A DNA stretch of 64,000 nt, from NCBI GenBank assembly GCA_034663635.1, contig JAXDJH010000023.1, positions 62,001 through 126,000 on the forward strand, in the 5' to 3' direction. The notes below the pieces were generated by a model. That model did no database searches and was not told where the DNA came from. It saw nothing but the letters and a program-made list of their open reading frames with translations. This DNA is from JAXDJH01 sp034663635 (lineage in GTDB: Bacteria > Actinomycetota > CADDZG01 > WHSQ01). Positions 8,127-16,164 of the stretch are shown here, in pieces; the first letter of the stretch is position 1; each line of letters opens with the position of its first letter. The position numbers and the translations under genes were made by a program.

Positions 8127-8630
8127 ATGAGTCCGCGTCCCCGGCTAGATATGACTCCCGAGGAGATCAGCGCGCTGCTCGATGAGCCATTGGTCGGCGT
8201 TCTCTCGACGATCGACGGGCAGGGCTACCCACACTCCGTCGGCATCTATTACTTGCCTCAGATTTCAGGTGAGGGCCTCGAACTCTGGACCTGGGTCTAC
8301 GGCAAGAGCCAGAAAACCCTGAACGTCGAGCGGACCCCGAAGGCGGCGTTGCTCGTCGAGCACGGCACGCCTTATGCGGACCTCAAGGGAGTTCTCGTCC
8401 GGGGCCCGGCTCGCGTAGAACGTGACTTCGACGTCGTGTTCGACATCGGCAAGAAGATGTACGAGCGATATTTCGAGGCGCGCACCGGAGTGCCTTTGGA
8501 GCAGGGGGCCATCGAGACCGTCGAGGGCCAATCTCGCAAGCGCGTTTGCATAGTCATCAAGGCGGAGAGGTACGCGTCTTGGGATCACGCTCAGGGCGGG
8601 CGCTCTGCGTTCTCGCCCAAGGAGGCATAG
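8127..8630 (+). CDS. pyridoxamine 5'-phosphate oxidase-family flavin/F420 protein
   Basis: The 167-residue product has the split-barrel PPOX fold signature: LLDEPLVGVLSTIDGQGYPH near the N-terminus, then a second strand pair around LELWTWVYGKSQKTLNVE and KAALLVEHG. Such proteins bind FMN or F420 and reduce or sequester various substrates; the sequence does not tell which. ATG 8127 follows TAATCT by 7 nt; a longer frame would overlap the divergent gene. The aldo/keto reductase starts at the very next base after its TAG, so the two are co-transcribed. Confidence 0.8.
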   Translation: MSPRPRLDMTPEEISALLDEPLVGVLSTIDGQGYPHSVGIYYLPQISGEGLELWTWVYGKSQKTLNVERTPKAALLVEHGTPYADLKGVLVRGPARVERDFDVVFDIGKKMYERYFEARTGVPLEQGAIETVEGQSRKRVCIVIKAERYASWDHAQGGRSAFSPKEA

Positions 8631-9569
8631 ATGAAGAAGCGGCAGTTAGGTTCGCAGGGCCCGGAGATCTCGGTCGTCGGATTCGGCACTTGGGAGGCCG
8701 GCGGCAGCGCGTGGGGAGACGACGTCCCGGAAGAAACGACGCTCGAGGCGATCCGAGCCGGGATAGAGACCGGGATGACGTGGGTCGACACTGCAGAGGT
8801 CTACGGAAGTGGCCGTTCGGAGGAGTACGTCGGTAAGGCGCTGAAGGGGCATGACGACGTTCTGGTATTCACGAAACTCGCGCCGCGAGGGGCCGGAAGC
8901 GGATTCGACTCAGCCGGCGTTCGCAAGGGGGCCGAGAACAGTCTCCGACGGCTCAACCGCGACGTGATCGATCTTTATCAATTGCACTGGCCGGACCGCG
9001 GGACCGACATCGCCGAGACGTGGGAGGCGATGGCCGAGCTCGTGAGCGATGGACTCGTTCGATTCATCGGCGTCTCGAACTTCTCGCAGAGCCTTATCGA
9101 GAAATGTGAGGCGATCCGCCATGTCGACTCACTGCAGCCGCATTTCTCGATGCTGCATCGCGAGGGTCGCGAGGATCTGTTTCCGTTCTGCAAAAACAAC
9201 GGGACGGGCATCATCGCCTACGGCCCCCTTGCCTTTGGGATCCTTACCGGCCGTTTCGATCGCGACACGAAGTTCGACGATAGCGACTGGCGCAGCGGCA
9301 AGATCGGGATGGACTACTACGAGGAGTTGTTCTCGCCCGGCAACTTCGCCAAGCAACTCGACATCGTCGACGAGCTCCGTCCAGTCGCCGACCGGCTCGG
9401 CGTATCGCTACCGCAACTCGCGATCGCGTGGGTCGTCCATCAGGAAGGCGTCACCGGCGCGATCGTGGGTTCTCGCTCCCCGGATCATGTGCGCGACAAC
9501 GGAGGAGCCGGCGACCTCGAGCTAGACGAGAAGTCACTAACGGAGATCGAAGAGATCCTGACGCCCTAG
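8631..9569 (+). CDS. aldo/keto reductase
   Basis: NADPH-dependent carbonyl reductase of the TIM-barrel AKR superfamily. The 312-residue product carries the catalytic tetrad region: Asp and Tyr in VDTAEVYGSGRSE, Lys in VFTKLAP and His in LYQLHWPD; the C-terminal VGSRSPDHV matches the cofactor-binding loop. Length is normal for the family. It abuts the PPOX gene without a gap. Its TAG overlaps the stop of the convergent transporter in a CTAG palindrome. Confidence 0.9.
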   Translation: MKKRQLGSQGPEISVVGFGTWEAGGSAWGDDVPEETTLEAIRAGIETGMTWVDTAEVYGSGRSEEYVGKALKGHDDVLVFTKLAPRGAGSGFDSAGVRKGAENSLRRLNRDVIDLYQLHWPDRGTDIAETWEAMAELVSDGLVRFIGVSNFSQSLIEKCEAIRHVDSLQPHFSMLHREGREDLFPFCKNNGTGIIAYGPLAFGILTGRFDRDTKFDDSDWRSGKIGMDYYEELFSPGNFAKQLDIVDELRPVADRLGVSLPQLAIAWVVHQEGVTGAIVGSRSPDHVRDNGGAGDLELDEKSLTEIEEILTP

Positions 9570-10471
9570 AGAGAGTCGGCGGCCGGGTGCGGGTGGTCTT
9601 TTTGCGCGGTCGAGGCGAGGATCGGCAGGGCCGAGATCACTAGGGCCGCGCCGAGGGCGACTCGCCACGTGATCGCCTCATCGAGAAGCAGGGCGGCCAG
9701 GATGATCGTCGTGACGGGCTCGAACGTGGCGGCCACGGCGAACTTGCTGGAGCCGACCCGGACGATGGCGGCGTACATCAGCAGGAACGCAATGGATGTG
9801 GCGGTGCTGAGCGCTGTGGTGACGCCCAGGGCACCTATGGGGAAGTCCTGGCCCGTCACGAGGGTGGCGATCGCAAGCGCGATGGCGGCGCCGACGAGCG
9901 TCCACAGGGCCGAGGTCGAGGGATCGAGATCTCGAACGACAACCTGCGTGACGTTGAAGTAGACGCTGACCACGAGCGAGGCACCGAGCGCGAAGAGGGG
10001 ACCCGTCATGTTTCCCTGCGGGAGCGAGAAGATCAGAACGATCCCGCAGCTGCTGAAGCCGAGCGCGGCAAGTAGCGCAAGTCGAAACTTCTCCAACTTA
10101 GTTGCTATCGCCACGATCGTCGTCCACACCGGATAGCTGTAGAAGACCAGACCAACAACCGCCGCAGTTGTGTGCTTCAACGCGATGAAGAAAAGCGATG
10201 CCTCCACGCCGTAACCGAGAGCTCCGAGAAGGAGCAATCGCACTTTCGATCTTCGGTCGAACGCAACGAATCTCCCGGTCGCGTGCAAGAAAATGGCGAT
10301 CAGTGCAGCCGAGAGCGTGAATCGAACGGCGAGAAGGCTGAGTGGATCTGCCCCCGCTTGGTAGGCGTATTTGGCCAGGATCGACACCGTCCCAAACGCG
10401 ACCGCCGACGCAACGGCGAAAAGCAAGCCGTTGCGCTGGGTGGAAGAAGGGGCGTCTGTTTGCTCCGACAG
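9566..10471 (-). CDS. EamA/DMT-family transporter
   Basis: About 300 residues with ten predicted membrane helices in two EamA repeats (for example LLFAVASAVAFGTVSILAKY, FKHTTAAVVGLVFYSYPVW-like and IAFLLMYAAIVRVGSSK segments), typical of metabolite exporters. The start is uncertain: no ATG, GTG or TTG lies at a sensible place. CTG 10471 has AAGGA 7 nt upstream and gives a 12-residue lead before helix 1; TTG 10426 would begin inside helix 1. It is divergent from the TerC gene and shares its last four bases with the convergent aldo/keto reductase. Confidence 0.75.
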   Translation of the reverse strand: MSEQTDAPSSTQRNGLLFAVASAVAFGTVSILAKYAYQAGADPLSLLAVRFTLSAALIAIFLHATGRFVAFDRRSKVRLLLLGALGYGVEASLFFIALKHTTAAVVGLVFYSYPVWTTIVAIATKLEKFRLALLAALGFSSCGIVLIFSLPQGNMTGPLFALGASLVVSVYFNVTQVVVRDLDPSTSALWTLVGAAIALAIATLVTGQDFPIGALGVTTALSTATSIAFLLMYAAIVRVGSSKFAVAATFEPVTTIILAALLLDEAITWRVALGAALVISALPILASTAQKDHPHPAADSL

Positions 10472-10562
10472 CCGTCTATCCTTGCCCTCGATCGGTAGCG
10501 CTCCTTGTTCGGTCCAGCCGGTCGCCGACCCTACGGGACGGTTCAGACAACGGAGGAAAGTT

Positions 10563-11480
10563 TTGGTCGCCTGGTACGTGTACGCGGGCTTCTTCGCCTT
10601 CGTGATCGCGATGCTTCTTATCGACCTGAAGTTCTTCCACGCGCACGAGCACGATCCGACGCCCCGCGAATCGGGGATCTGGGTTGCGGTATGGGTTGGT
10701 GTTGCCATCGCCTTCGGCGTCATCCTCTTTGCCTGGAAGGGATCGCACGCTACGGCGGAGTACTTCGCCGGTTACTTGATCGAGTATTCGCTCTCGGTCG
10801 ACAACATGTTCGTCTTCGTTTTGATCTTCACTTACTTCCAAGTCCCGCTGGCGTTCCAGCACCAGGTTCTCTTTTACGGGATCCTCGGTGCGATGGTCTT
10901 CCGAGGGATCTTCATCGCGCTCGGGGTCACTTTGATCAGCAACTTCGAGTGGATCATCTACGTTTTCGGGGCGTTCCTCATCTTCACCGCGGTCCGGATC
11001 GCTCGGGGGACGGGCGAGGTCCACCCCGAGCAGAACCCGATCCTGCGCGCCGTCCAGAAAAGACTTCCCGCTACCACGCGATACGACGGTCAGAAACTGT
11101 TCACGATCGAGAACGGCAAGCGCCTTGCGACCCCGCTCTTCATCGTCCTTCTGTTCATCGAGCTAACTGACATCGTCTTCGCGGTCGACTCGATCCCTGC
11201 GATCTTCGCGGTGACGAAAGACCCGTTCATCGTGCTCACGTCTAACGTGTTTGCGATCCTGGGCCTCCGCGCTCTCTATTTCCTCCTCGCCGACATCATG
11301 GATCGTTTCCATCTTCTGAAATACGGACTCGCGGTCGTGCTCGGATTCGTCGGCACGAAGATGTTGCTCGAGGGCATTCACGTGCACATCCCGATCTTGA
11401 TATCGCTCGGAGTGATCATCCTCACGTTGGGCGTCACTGTTGTGCTGTCCCTAAAGATCCCGCCGCGCGAGCGCGCCTAA
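10563..11480 (+). CDS. TerC/Alx-family integral membrane protein
   Basis: The 305-residue protein has seven or eight membrane helices and the acidic intramembrane motifs of TerC, SVDNMFVF and ELTDIVFAVDSIPAIFA. Family members are linked to tellurite resistance and manganese export (Alx/MntP-like role); the substrate here is not shown. I chose TTG 10563, which follows GGAGG by 6 nt and starts right at helix 1 (VAWYVYAGFFAFV); longer frames run back through the divergent EamA gene. Its TAA overlaps the stop of the convergent SDR gene. Confidence 0.88.
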   Translation: MVAWYVYAGFFAFVIAMLLIDLKFFHAHEHDPTPRESGIWVAVWVGVAIAFGVILFAWKGSHATAEYFAGYLIEYSLSVDNMFVFVLIFTYFQVPLAFQHQVLFYGILGAMVFRGIFIALGVTLISNFEWIIYVFGAFLIFTAVRIARGTGEVHPEQNPILRAVQKRLPATTRYDGQKLFTIENGKRLATPLFIVLLFIELTDIVFAVDSIPAIFAVTKDPFIVLTSNVFAILGLRALYFLLADIMDRFHLLKYGLAVVLGFVGTKMLLEGIHVHIPILISLGVIILTLGVTVVLSLKIPPRERA

Positions 11481-12211
11481 TCGTCGTCGCGCGCGATGAC
11501 CATGGATGTTGCTTGTGCGCGCGGTCGGACGACTATCTGATCGATGTTGACGTGCTCGGGCCGTGTGACGGCCCATCCGATGCAGTCGGCGATGTCTTCG
11601 GCTACGAGCGGTTTTAGACCCTTGTAGACGTTGGCGGCCTTTTCGACATCGCCTTCGAAACGAACGATCGAGAATTCCGTCTCCACGAGTCCGGGATCGA
11701 CCTCGGTTACGCGGATGGGTCGTCCGACTAGTTCGAGGCGGAGTGTTCCGCTGATGACACGCAACGCGTGCTTCGAGGTCGTGTAGCCACCGCCTGCCGG
11801 ATAAACCTCGATCGCGGCGGTGGATCCGACGTTCACGATGTGACCGTTCCCGGAAGCCTCGATCTTGGGAAGCAGGGCGCGAGTCATGCGCAGCACGCCC
11901 ATGACGTTCGTCTCCCACATCCTCCGCACCGCGTCTTCGTCGAGGTCTTCGATCGTGTCGCGGCCTAAGGCCAGCCCCGCGTTGTTCACGAGGATGTTGA
12001 CCCGATCGAGCTGCTCGACGAAGCGTGTGACTGAGTCCGGATCGGTTACGTCGAGCTCGAGGGCCCGGCCCCCGGTTCGTTCGGCAACCTCTTCGAGCTT
12101 GTCCTTCCGCCGAGCACCGAGGATCACATCGAATCCTTCGACCGCAAGGCGGTCGGCAGTGGCGGCGCCTATCCCGCTGGAAGCGCCCGTGATCACAGCA
12201 ACTGGTCGCAA
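11477..12211 (-). CDS. short-chain dehydrogenase/reductase
   Basis: A 244-residue classical SDR with TGASSGIG (cofactor loop), NNAG and the YTTSK active site. An Ala/Arg-rich loop after strand 2 (GARRKDKLEE) suggests NADP(H). TTG 12211 is preferred because GGAGG stands 5 nt before it; ATG 12226 lies upstream of that site and has none. The gene is divergent from the arginase-family gene with 29 bp between starts. The substrate cannot be named. Confidence 0.82.
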   Translation of the reverse strand: MRPVAVITGASSGIGAATADRLAVEGFDVILGARRKDKLEEVAERTGGRALELDVTDPDSVTRFVEQLDRVNILVNNAGLALGRDTIEDLDEDAVRRMWETNVMGVLRMTRALLPKIEASGNGHIVNVGSTAAIEVYPAGGGYTTSKHALRVISGTLRLELVGRPIRVTEVDPGLVETEFSIVRFEGDVEKAANVYKGLKPLVAEDIADCIGWAVTRPEHVNIDQIVVRPRAQATSMVIARDDD

Positions 12212-12240
12212 GTCACCCTCCTTCATGCAAGCATCGTGGC

Positions 12241-13140
12241 ATGGATCACGTAAAGCGCGTGTCGATACTGGGGGCTCCGCTCGACCTGGGGGCCGCGCGC
12301 CGTGGCGTCGACATGGGGCCGAGCGCGCTTCGTTACTCGGGCATCGACGAGCGTCTGTCTCAACTCGGCATCGAGGTCTTCGATCGAGGCAACGTTGCGG
12401 CGGAGATCCCCGAGGTCGCATCCGAGAGCGATGAGAAAGCCCGTTACCTCCCGGCCATCCTCGCCTCATGTCGCCAGATAGCCAGAGCCGTTGCCGACAT
12501 CGCGACCGACGACTCGATGCCGATAGTCCTCGGCGGGGACCATTCCATCGCGATGGGAACCCTCGCCGGTATGTGCGATGCGTTCGGGCCGGGCGGGGTC
12601 CTGTGGGTCGACGCGCATGGTGACTTGAATCGTCCGCACACGTCGCCCTCGGGGAACGTGCACGGCATGCCCCTCGCAGCGGCGATCGGAGCCTGTGGTT
12701 TCTCGATCGACGGACTGGACGGTCCACCGTGGGTGGATCCCGAGCGTGTCGCGCTCGTGGGCGTTCGTTCGCTCGACCCCGGTGAGAAGGAACTGGTCCG
12801 CGAGATGGGGCTCCATGTCTTCACGATGTCCGACATCGACAAGCGCGGCATCCCCGCGGTGATGGCCGAAGCGATCCAGGTCGCATCCGGCGACAACTTC
12901 GTTCATCTCTCGCTCGACGTCGACGCATGTGACCCAGAGATCGCTCCGGGCGTCGGTACGCCGGTCAGAGGAGGGCTCTCCTATCGCGAGGCCCATCTCG
13001 CGATGGAGCTGATCGCCGACGCGCAGGTCCTGTCGTCAATCGAAGTGGTCGAGGTCAATCCGATCCTGGACCTCGCCGACGAGACCGGTCACCTCGCAGT
13101 GGAACTTCTGGCAAGTGCGCTAGGAGCCCGCATCCTCTAG
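12241..13140 (+). CDS. arginase/agmatinase-family ureohydrolase
   Basis: The 299-residue enzyme hydrolyses a guanidino group at a dimanganese site. All metal-ligand motifs are present: GGDHS (residues 98-102), DAHGD (124-128) and SLDVDACDP (about 224-232). The N-terminus GAPLDLGAARRGVDMGPSALR and the GTPVRGGLSYRE loop are closer to bacterial arginase (RocF) than to agmatinase, so arginine to ornithine and urea is the likelier reaction. No clear leader or Shine-Dalgarno precedes ATG 12241. No other urea or arginine gene is nearby. Confidence 0.85.
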   Translation: MDHVKRVSILGAPLDLGAARRGVDMGPSALRYSGIDERLSQLGIEVFDRGNVAAEIPEVASESDEKARYLPAILASCRQIARAVADIATDDSMPIVLGGDHSIAMGTLAGMCDAFGPGGVLWVDAHGDLNRPHTSPSGNVHGMPLAAAIGACGFSIDGLDGPPWVDPERVALVGVRSLDPGEKELVREMGLHVFTMSDIDKRGIPAVMAEAIQVASGDNFVHLSLDVDACDPEIAPGVGTPVRGGLSYREAHLAMELIADAQVLSSIEVVEVNPILDLADETGHLAVELLASALGARIL

Positions 13141-13204
13141 CTGCGGAGTCTCTACCGAGCTCGAACCTCGCATGCAACGTGAGTGTCGAAGATGCACTCG
13201 GAAA

Positions 13205-13237
13205 TTGTCAGACAACTGTCTGACAACTGTCTGACAA
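13205..13237. repeat. three tandem 11-bp palindromic units, probable operator
   Basis: TTGTCAGACAA (13205-13215) is followed by CTGTCTGACAA twice (13216-13226, 13227-13237). Each unit is itself a near-perfect inverted repeat (TGTC-N-GACA), and the 11-bp period puts the units on nearly the same DNA face. The array ends 39 bp before the -10 of the Phd-like gene, a position suited to a cooperatively binding autoregulator. Confidence 0.65.
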
Positions 13238-13275
13238 ATTCAGAGTCGGTCTCGAGAACTGTCATAGGCGCTCGC

Positions 13276-13281
13276 TAGATT
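13276..13281 (+). promoter_or_regulatory. -10 element of the Phd-like gene
   Basis: TAGATT with 6 nt to ATG 13288. The purine run GAGGGG directly touches the ATG and so cannot act as a normal Shine-Dalgarno, which supports a leaderless start. Confidence 0.5.
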
Positions 13282-13287
13282 GAGGGG

Positions 13288-13764
13288 ATGCCGAAGGCTT
13301 TAGCTATCGTGACGGTTCGTGAATTAAGCAGAAGTCCGGGCCGGACATTGGAGAGGGTCGCGCGGGGCGAGCGATTGATCGTCTGCAAGAACGGGCGTCC
13401 GGTGGCCACTCTTCAACCGCTAGATGGCCTTGTCGTTCAACCATTCAGCGATGGAGAACTTGATTTGAGTGGTTCTCCGCTTGGTGACCCCGACCAGGAG
13501 ATCTCCAAACTCAACGAGATTCAGACAACGATGTTGACGAAATGGTTGACGAACGGCGTTCTCAAGTGGGGCGAAGATGATTTCACGCCGTCCGAAGTCA
13601 CTGCGGCCTTTAAAGACCTCGAGATGCGCGGCCTCGCCCGACGAACGAACAGAGGCTCGGTTCTTACGGGCCGCGGCCTCATCCTTCACGAGAGGCTGGC
13701 AATGAGGGCGGGTGAGGCAATCGGCGGCTACGCGAAGCCGCGGGCTCCAGAGGAGAAGGACTAA
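13288..13764 (+). CDS. Phd/YefM-like DNA-binding protein with C-terminal extension
   Basis: The 158-residue product begins with a Phd/YefM-type antitoxin domain (VTVRELSRSPGRTLERVARGERLIVCKNGRPVATLQPL split over residues 8-45). After a linker comes an alpha-helical, possibly winged-helix part (about 75-150, TPSEVTAAFKDLEMRGLARRTNRGSVL broken by turns). Antitoxins of this fold bind palindromic operators and neutralise toxins such as Doc or RelE. No toxin gene is next to it: the following gene is a convergent SDR. It may therefore be a solo autoregulator using the 11-bp repeats upstream. Confidence 0.65.
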   Translation: MPKALAIVTVRELSRSPGRTLERVARGERLIVCKNGRPVATLQPLDGLVVQPFSDGELDLSGSPLGDPDQEISKLNEIQTTMLTKWLTNGVLKWGEDDFTPSEVTAAFKDLEMRGLARRTNRGSVLTGRGLILHERLAMRAGEAIGGYAKPRAPEEKD

Positions 13765-14534
13765 TCGTGAAGGACCCGGCCCTCCATTCCGCCGGCCACC
13801 GTTACGACCTGGCCGGTTACGTGGCCCGAGATCCGATCTGACGCCAGCGCGACGATCGTTCGGGCGACGTCTTCGGCGGTCCCGACCTTTCGCATCGGCA
13901 TCGTGCGAGTGATCCGGTCCAGCGCGCCCGGCTCGTCGAGCGCATCGCGAGCCATGTCCGTCAGCGTCCAGCCTGGAGATACTGCGTTCACACGTCCGGT
14001 CGGCGCGATGCGAGTGATCTCGTTCTTCAAGCTCAGCAGGAAGCCACCGGCGAGGGCCGACTTGGCGGCCGCGTAATCCGAATGCCCGGCCTCGCCGAAC
14101 ATCCCCGCCGTCGACGCGACGATCACGATGTTGCCCGTGCCCGTCATCGCTACGTGCCGGAGGAACGCGCGGCAGGTAAGGAAAGTCGCGTCGAGGTTCC
14201 CGGCGAGCGTCTCTCGCCAGCGCGCAAGCGACATCTCCCAGACCGGCTCATCGTCACTCGGCCACATCCCAGCATTCGCCACGAGGACGTCAAGCCGGCC
14301 CAAGGCCTCGACCGCTGCCGGAACCAGTGCGTCGACCTCGTTCTCCACCGTGAGATCCGCTTTCAGGGCAGCTCCACCGACCTCGGCCGCGATGGCCTCG
14401 GCCCTGGAGACGCTCGAGCGGTAGTGGACGCCCACCTTGGCGCCCTCGGCGCCGAACTCGCGAGCTACGGCGCCACCGATCCCACCACCGGCCCCGGTGA
14501 TGAGCACTCCCAACCCTGCAAGTCCCGTGTCCAT
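13761..14534 (-). CDS. short-chain dehydrogenase/reductase (FabG-like)
   Basis: The 257-residue SDR has TGAGGGIG, LVANAG, an active-site Tyr/Lys in DYAAAKSAL and the C-terminal ISGHVTGQVVTVAGG that marks FabG-type 3-oxoacyl reductases and related enzymes. The true substrate is open. ATG 14534 follows a TACCCT hexamer by 8 nt. Its start is only 27 bp from the divergent GTPase gene, and its stop overlaps that of the Phd-like gene. Confidence 0.85.
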   Translation of the reverse strand: MDTGLAGLGVLITGAGGGIGGAVAREFGAEGAKVGVHYRSSVSRAEAIAAEVGGAALKADLTVENEVDALVPAAVEALGRLDVLVANAGMWPSDDEPVWEMSLARWRETLAGNLDATFLTCRAFLRHVAMTGTGNIVIVASTAGMFGEAGHSDYAAAKSALAGGFLLSLKNEITRIAPTGRVNAVSPGWTLTDMARDALDEPGALDRITRTMPMRKVGTAEDVARTIVALASDRISGHVTGQVVTVAGGMEGRVLHD

Positions 14535-14542
14535 GAACGGGG

Positions 14543-14548
14543 AGGGTA
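14543..14548 (-). promoter_or_regulatory. -10 element of the FabG-like gene
   Basis: TACCCT on the minus strand, 8 nt from ATG 14534. It shares two base pairs (14547-14548) with the divergent plus-strand element. Confidence 0.45.
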
Positions 14549-14552
14549 GCGT
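14547..14552 (+). promoter_or_regulatory. -10 element of the YchF-like gene
   Basis: TAGCGT, 8 nt from ATG 14561, overlapping the opposing -10 element, so that both promoters could not be melted independently. Confidence 0.45.
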
Positions 14553-14560
14553 CCCGCTCG

Positions 14561-15541
14561 ATGAAAGACGTTGGGATCGTCGGGCTTCCTTACTCGGGGA
14601 AGTCGACTCTGTTCACCGCCCTGACCCGTTCGGGGGCCGTCGGAGGGCGCTCGAACCAGGCCGTCGTAGAGGTGCCCGATGAACGGATCGGAATCCTCAC
14701 AGACATGCACGCCTCGAAGAAGGTGGTCGCAGCGAAGGTCCGCTTCGTCGACGTGCCCGGTGGTCTTACCGCACAGGGCATAGGCGAGTTCCGGCAGACC
14801 GACGCCCTAGCGATGGTCGTCCGCGCTTTCGGCGATGACGCCGATCCCGTGAAGGATCTCTCGGCGCTGGAGGCCGAGCTGATCATCGCCGACCTCGCCA
14901 GCATCGAGAGCGGCGTCGAGAAAGCGCGCAAGAAGGCGAAAGGGAAGGGCGAGTCTCAGGACGAGCTCGCGGTGCTCGAGAAGTCGCACGCGCTGCTCGA
15001 TGCGGAGCGGCCGCTCATCGAAGGTTCGTTCGACTCCGACGAGCTTAAGTTGCTTCGAGGCTACGGCCCCCTCACCCTGAAGCCGTGGATCGTTATCGCG
15101 AATGTGGAGGAGGGCGGCGAACTTCCCGAGGGCCTCCCCGAAGGAGCGATCGCCGTGAGCGCGTCGCTGGAAGCCGAGGTCGCGGGCGTGGATCCCGACG
15201 AGGCGCGCGAGCTACTCGCGGGCTTCGGCGTCGAAGAGCCCGGTCTCGAGCGCGTCGTGGGGGCTTCCTACCGTGCGCTGGACCTCATCACGTTCCTAAC
15301 AACCGGCGATGACGAAACGCGCGCTTGGGAGGTGCGACGCGGGGCGAAAGCGCCGGAGGCCGCGGGCGTGATCCATTCCGACCTCGAGCGCGGCTTCATC
15401 CGAGCCGAGGTGGTCGGTTACGACGACCTCATCTCGGCCGGATCCTGGGACGCGGCGAAGCAGAAGGGCGTTCTACGGGTCGAGGGCAAGGACTACGTCG
15501 TCGTCGAAGGCGACGTGCTCAACATCCGCTTCGCCGTCTAG
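14561..15541 (+). CDS. YchF/OBG-family GTP(ATP)-binding protein
   Basis: The 326-residue product has the P-loop GLPYSGKST, the G3 motif DVPGG, a coiled helical insertion (about residues 105-165, charged KARKKAKGKGESQ) and a C-terminal TGS-like domain with HSDLERGFIRAEV and VEGKDYVVVEGDVLNI, the layout of YchF. It is shorter than typical YchF (about 360) and its G4 position reads ANVEE rather than NKxD or NxxE of the standard type, so it is a divergent member. YchF proteins are ribosome-associated ATPases of uncertain role. Confidence 0.85.
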   Translation: MKDVGIVGLPYSGKSTLFTALTRSGAVGGRSNQAVVEVPDERIGILTDMHASKKVVAAKVRFVDVPGGLTAQGIGEFRQTDALAMVVRAFGDDADPVKDLSALEAELIIADLASIESGVEKARKKAKGKGESQDELAVLEKSHALLDAERPLIEGSFDSDELKLLRGYGPLTLKPWIVIANVEEGGELPEGLPEGAIAVSASLEAEVAGVDPDEARELLAGFGVEEPGLERVVGASYRALDLITFLTTGDDETRAWEVRRGAKAPEAAGVIHSDLERGFIRAEVVGYDDLISAGSWDAAKQKGVLRVEGKDYVVVEGDVLNIRFAV

Positions 15542-15555
15542 CTCCTAAGACAGTT

Positions 15556-16134
15556 CTAAGACTCGGCCTTCTGTCCGGGGAGCCGGTCTTCTTCCGACGG
15601 TGTGTACGCGTAGTCGATGTCCTGCTCGACGTTGAACGCGTACTCGTACACCATCGTTCCACCGAATGCGGCCCCCAGACTCACGAGCGAGCCGACCACG
15701 ACGGAGATGATCGTGACGCCCAACTCCGCGTAGCCTTCGTCCCAGCCGGACAGTCTCATCAGCACATCGACGACGACTATCGCGGTCACCGTCAGCATGA
15801 TCGCCATATGTGTGTTGGCCGTGCGCCAAACCTGCGTGTGCTTCGGAGTCGACTTCAGCCAATCCCAGAAACCCGTCAGGGCGGTCGGGACGGAGACCAG
15901 AAGTCCGGCGATGATCACGTGTGTTCCCGAGACGAAGAAGTCGTGCGCGATCGAAGGCTTGTCCTGTTGCCACGCGATGTAGGAGATGACGTCGAATACG
16001 GCTGCGAGGAAGTAACAGGTGATCGGGAAGTCGGTGAGCGGTGGGTGGAAGGGCTTGCCGGAGAACCCCCGAAGCCCTTTGAACTTCCGGCCCTTGATCG
16101 TCAGCGTGGGCTTGAAAGAGAAAAGTCTCGCCAC
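15556..16134 (-). CDS. DUF2231 membrane protein
   Basis: The 192-residue product has four predicted membrane helices and the DUF2231 opening GKPFHPPLTDFPITCYFLA, with a conserved HPPLTDFP. Function of the family is unknown. GTG 16134 follows AAGGAGG by 7 nt. The last residues are acidic and probably cytoplasmic. It follows the gamma-glutamyltransferase gene after 30 bp on the same strand. Confidence 0.85.
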   Translation of the reverse strand: MARLFSFKPTLTIKGRKFKGLRGFSGKPFHPPLTDFPITCYFLAAVFDVISYIAWQQDKPSIAHDFFVSGTHVIIAGLLVSVPTALTGFWDWLKSTPKHTQVWRTANTHMAIMLTVTAIVVVDVLMRLSGWDEGYAELGVTIISVVVGSLVSLGAAFGGTMVYEYAFNVEQDIDYAYTPSEEDRLPGQKAES

Positions 16135-16164
16135 CCCAGACCTCCTTGTAGAAGTGAACGCGAT

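Noticed and set aside
13141..14560. Toxin partner for the Phd-like protein
   Set aside because: The gene next to it is a convergent SDR and no small toxin-like frame is seen.
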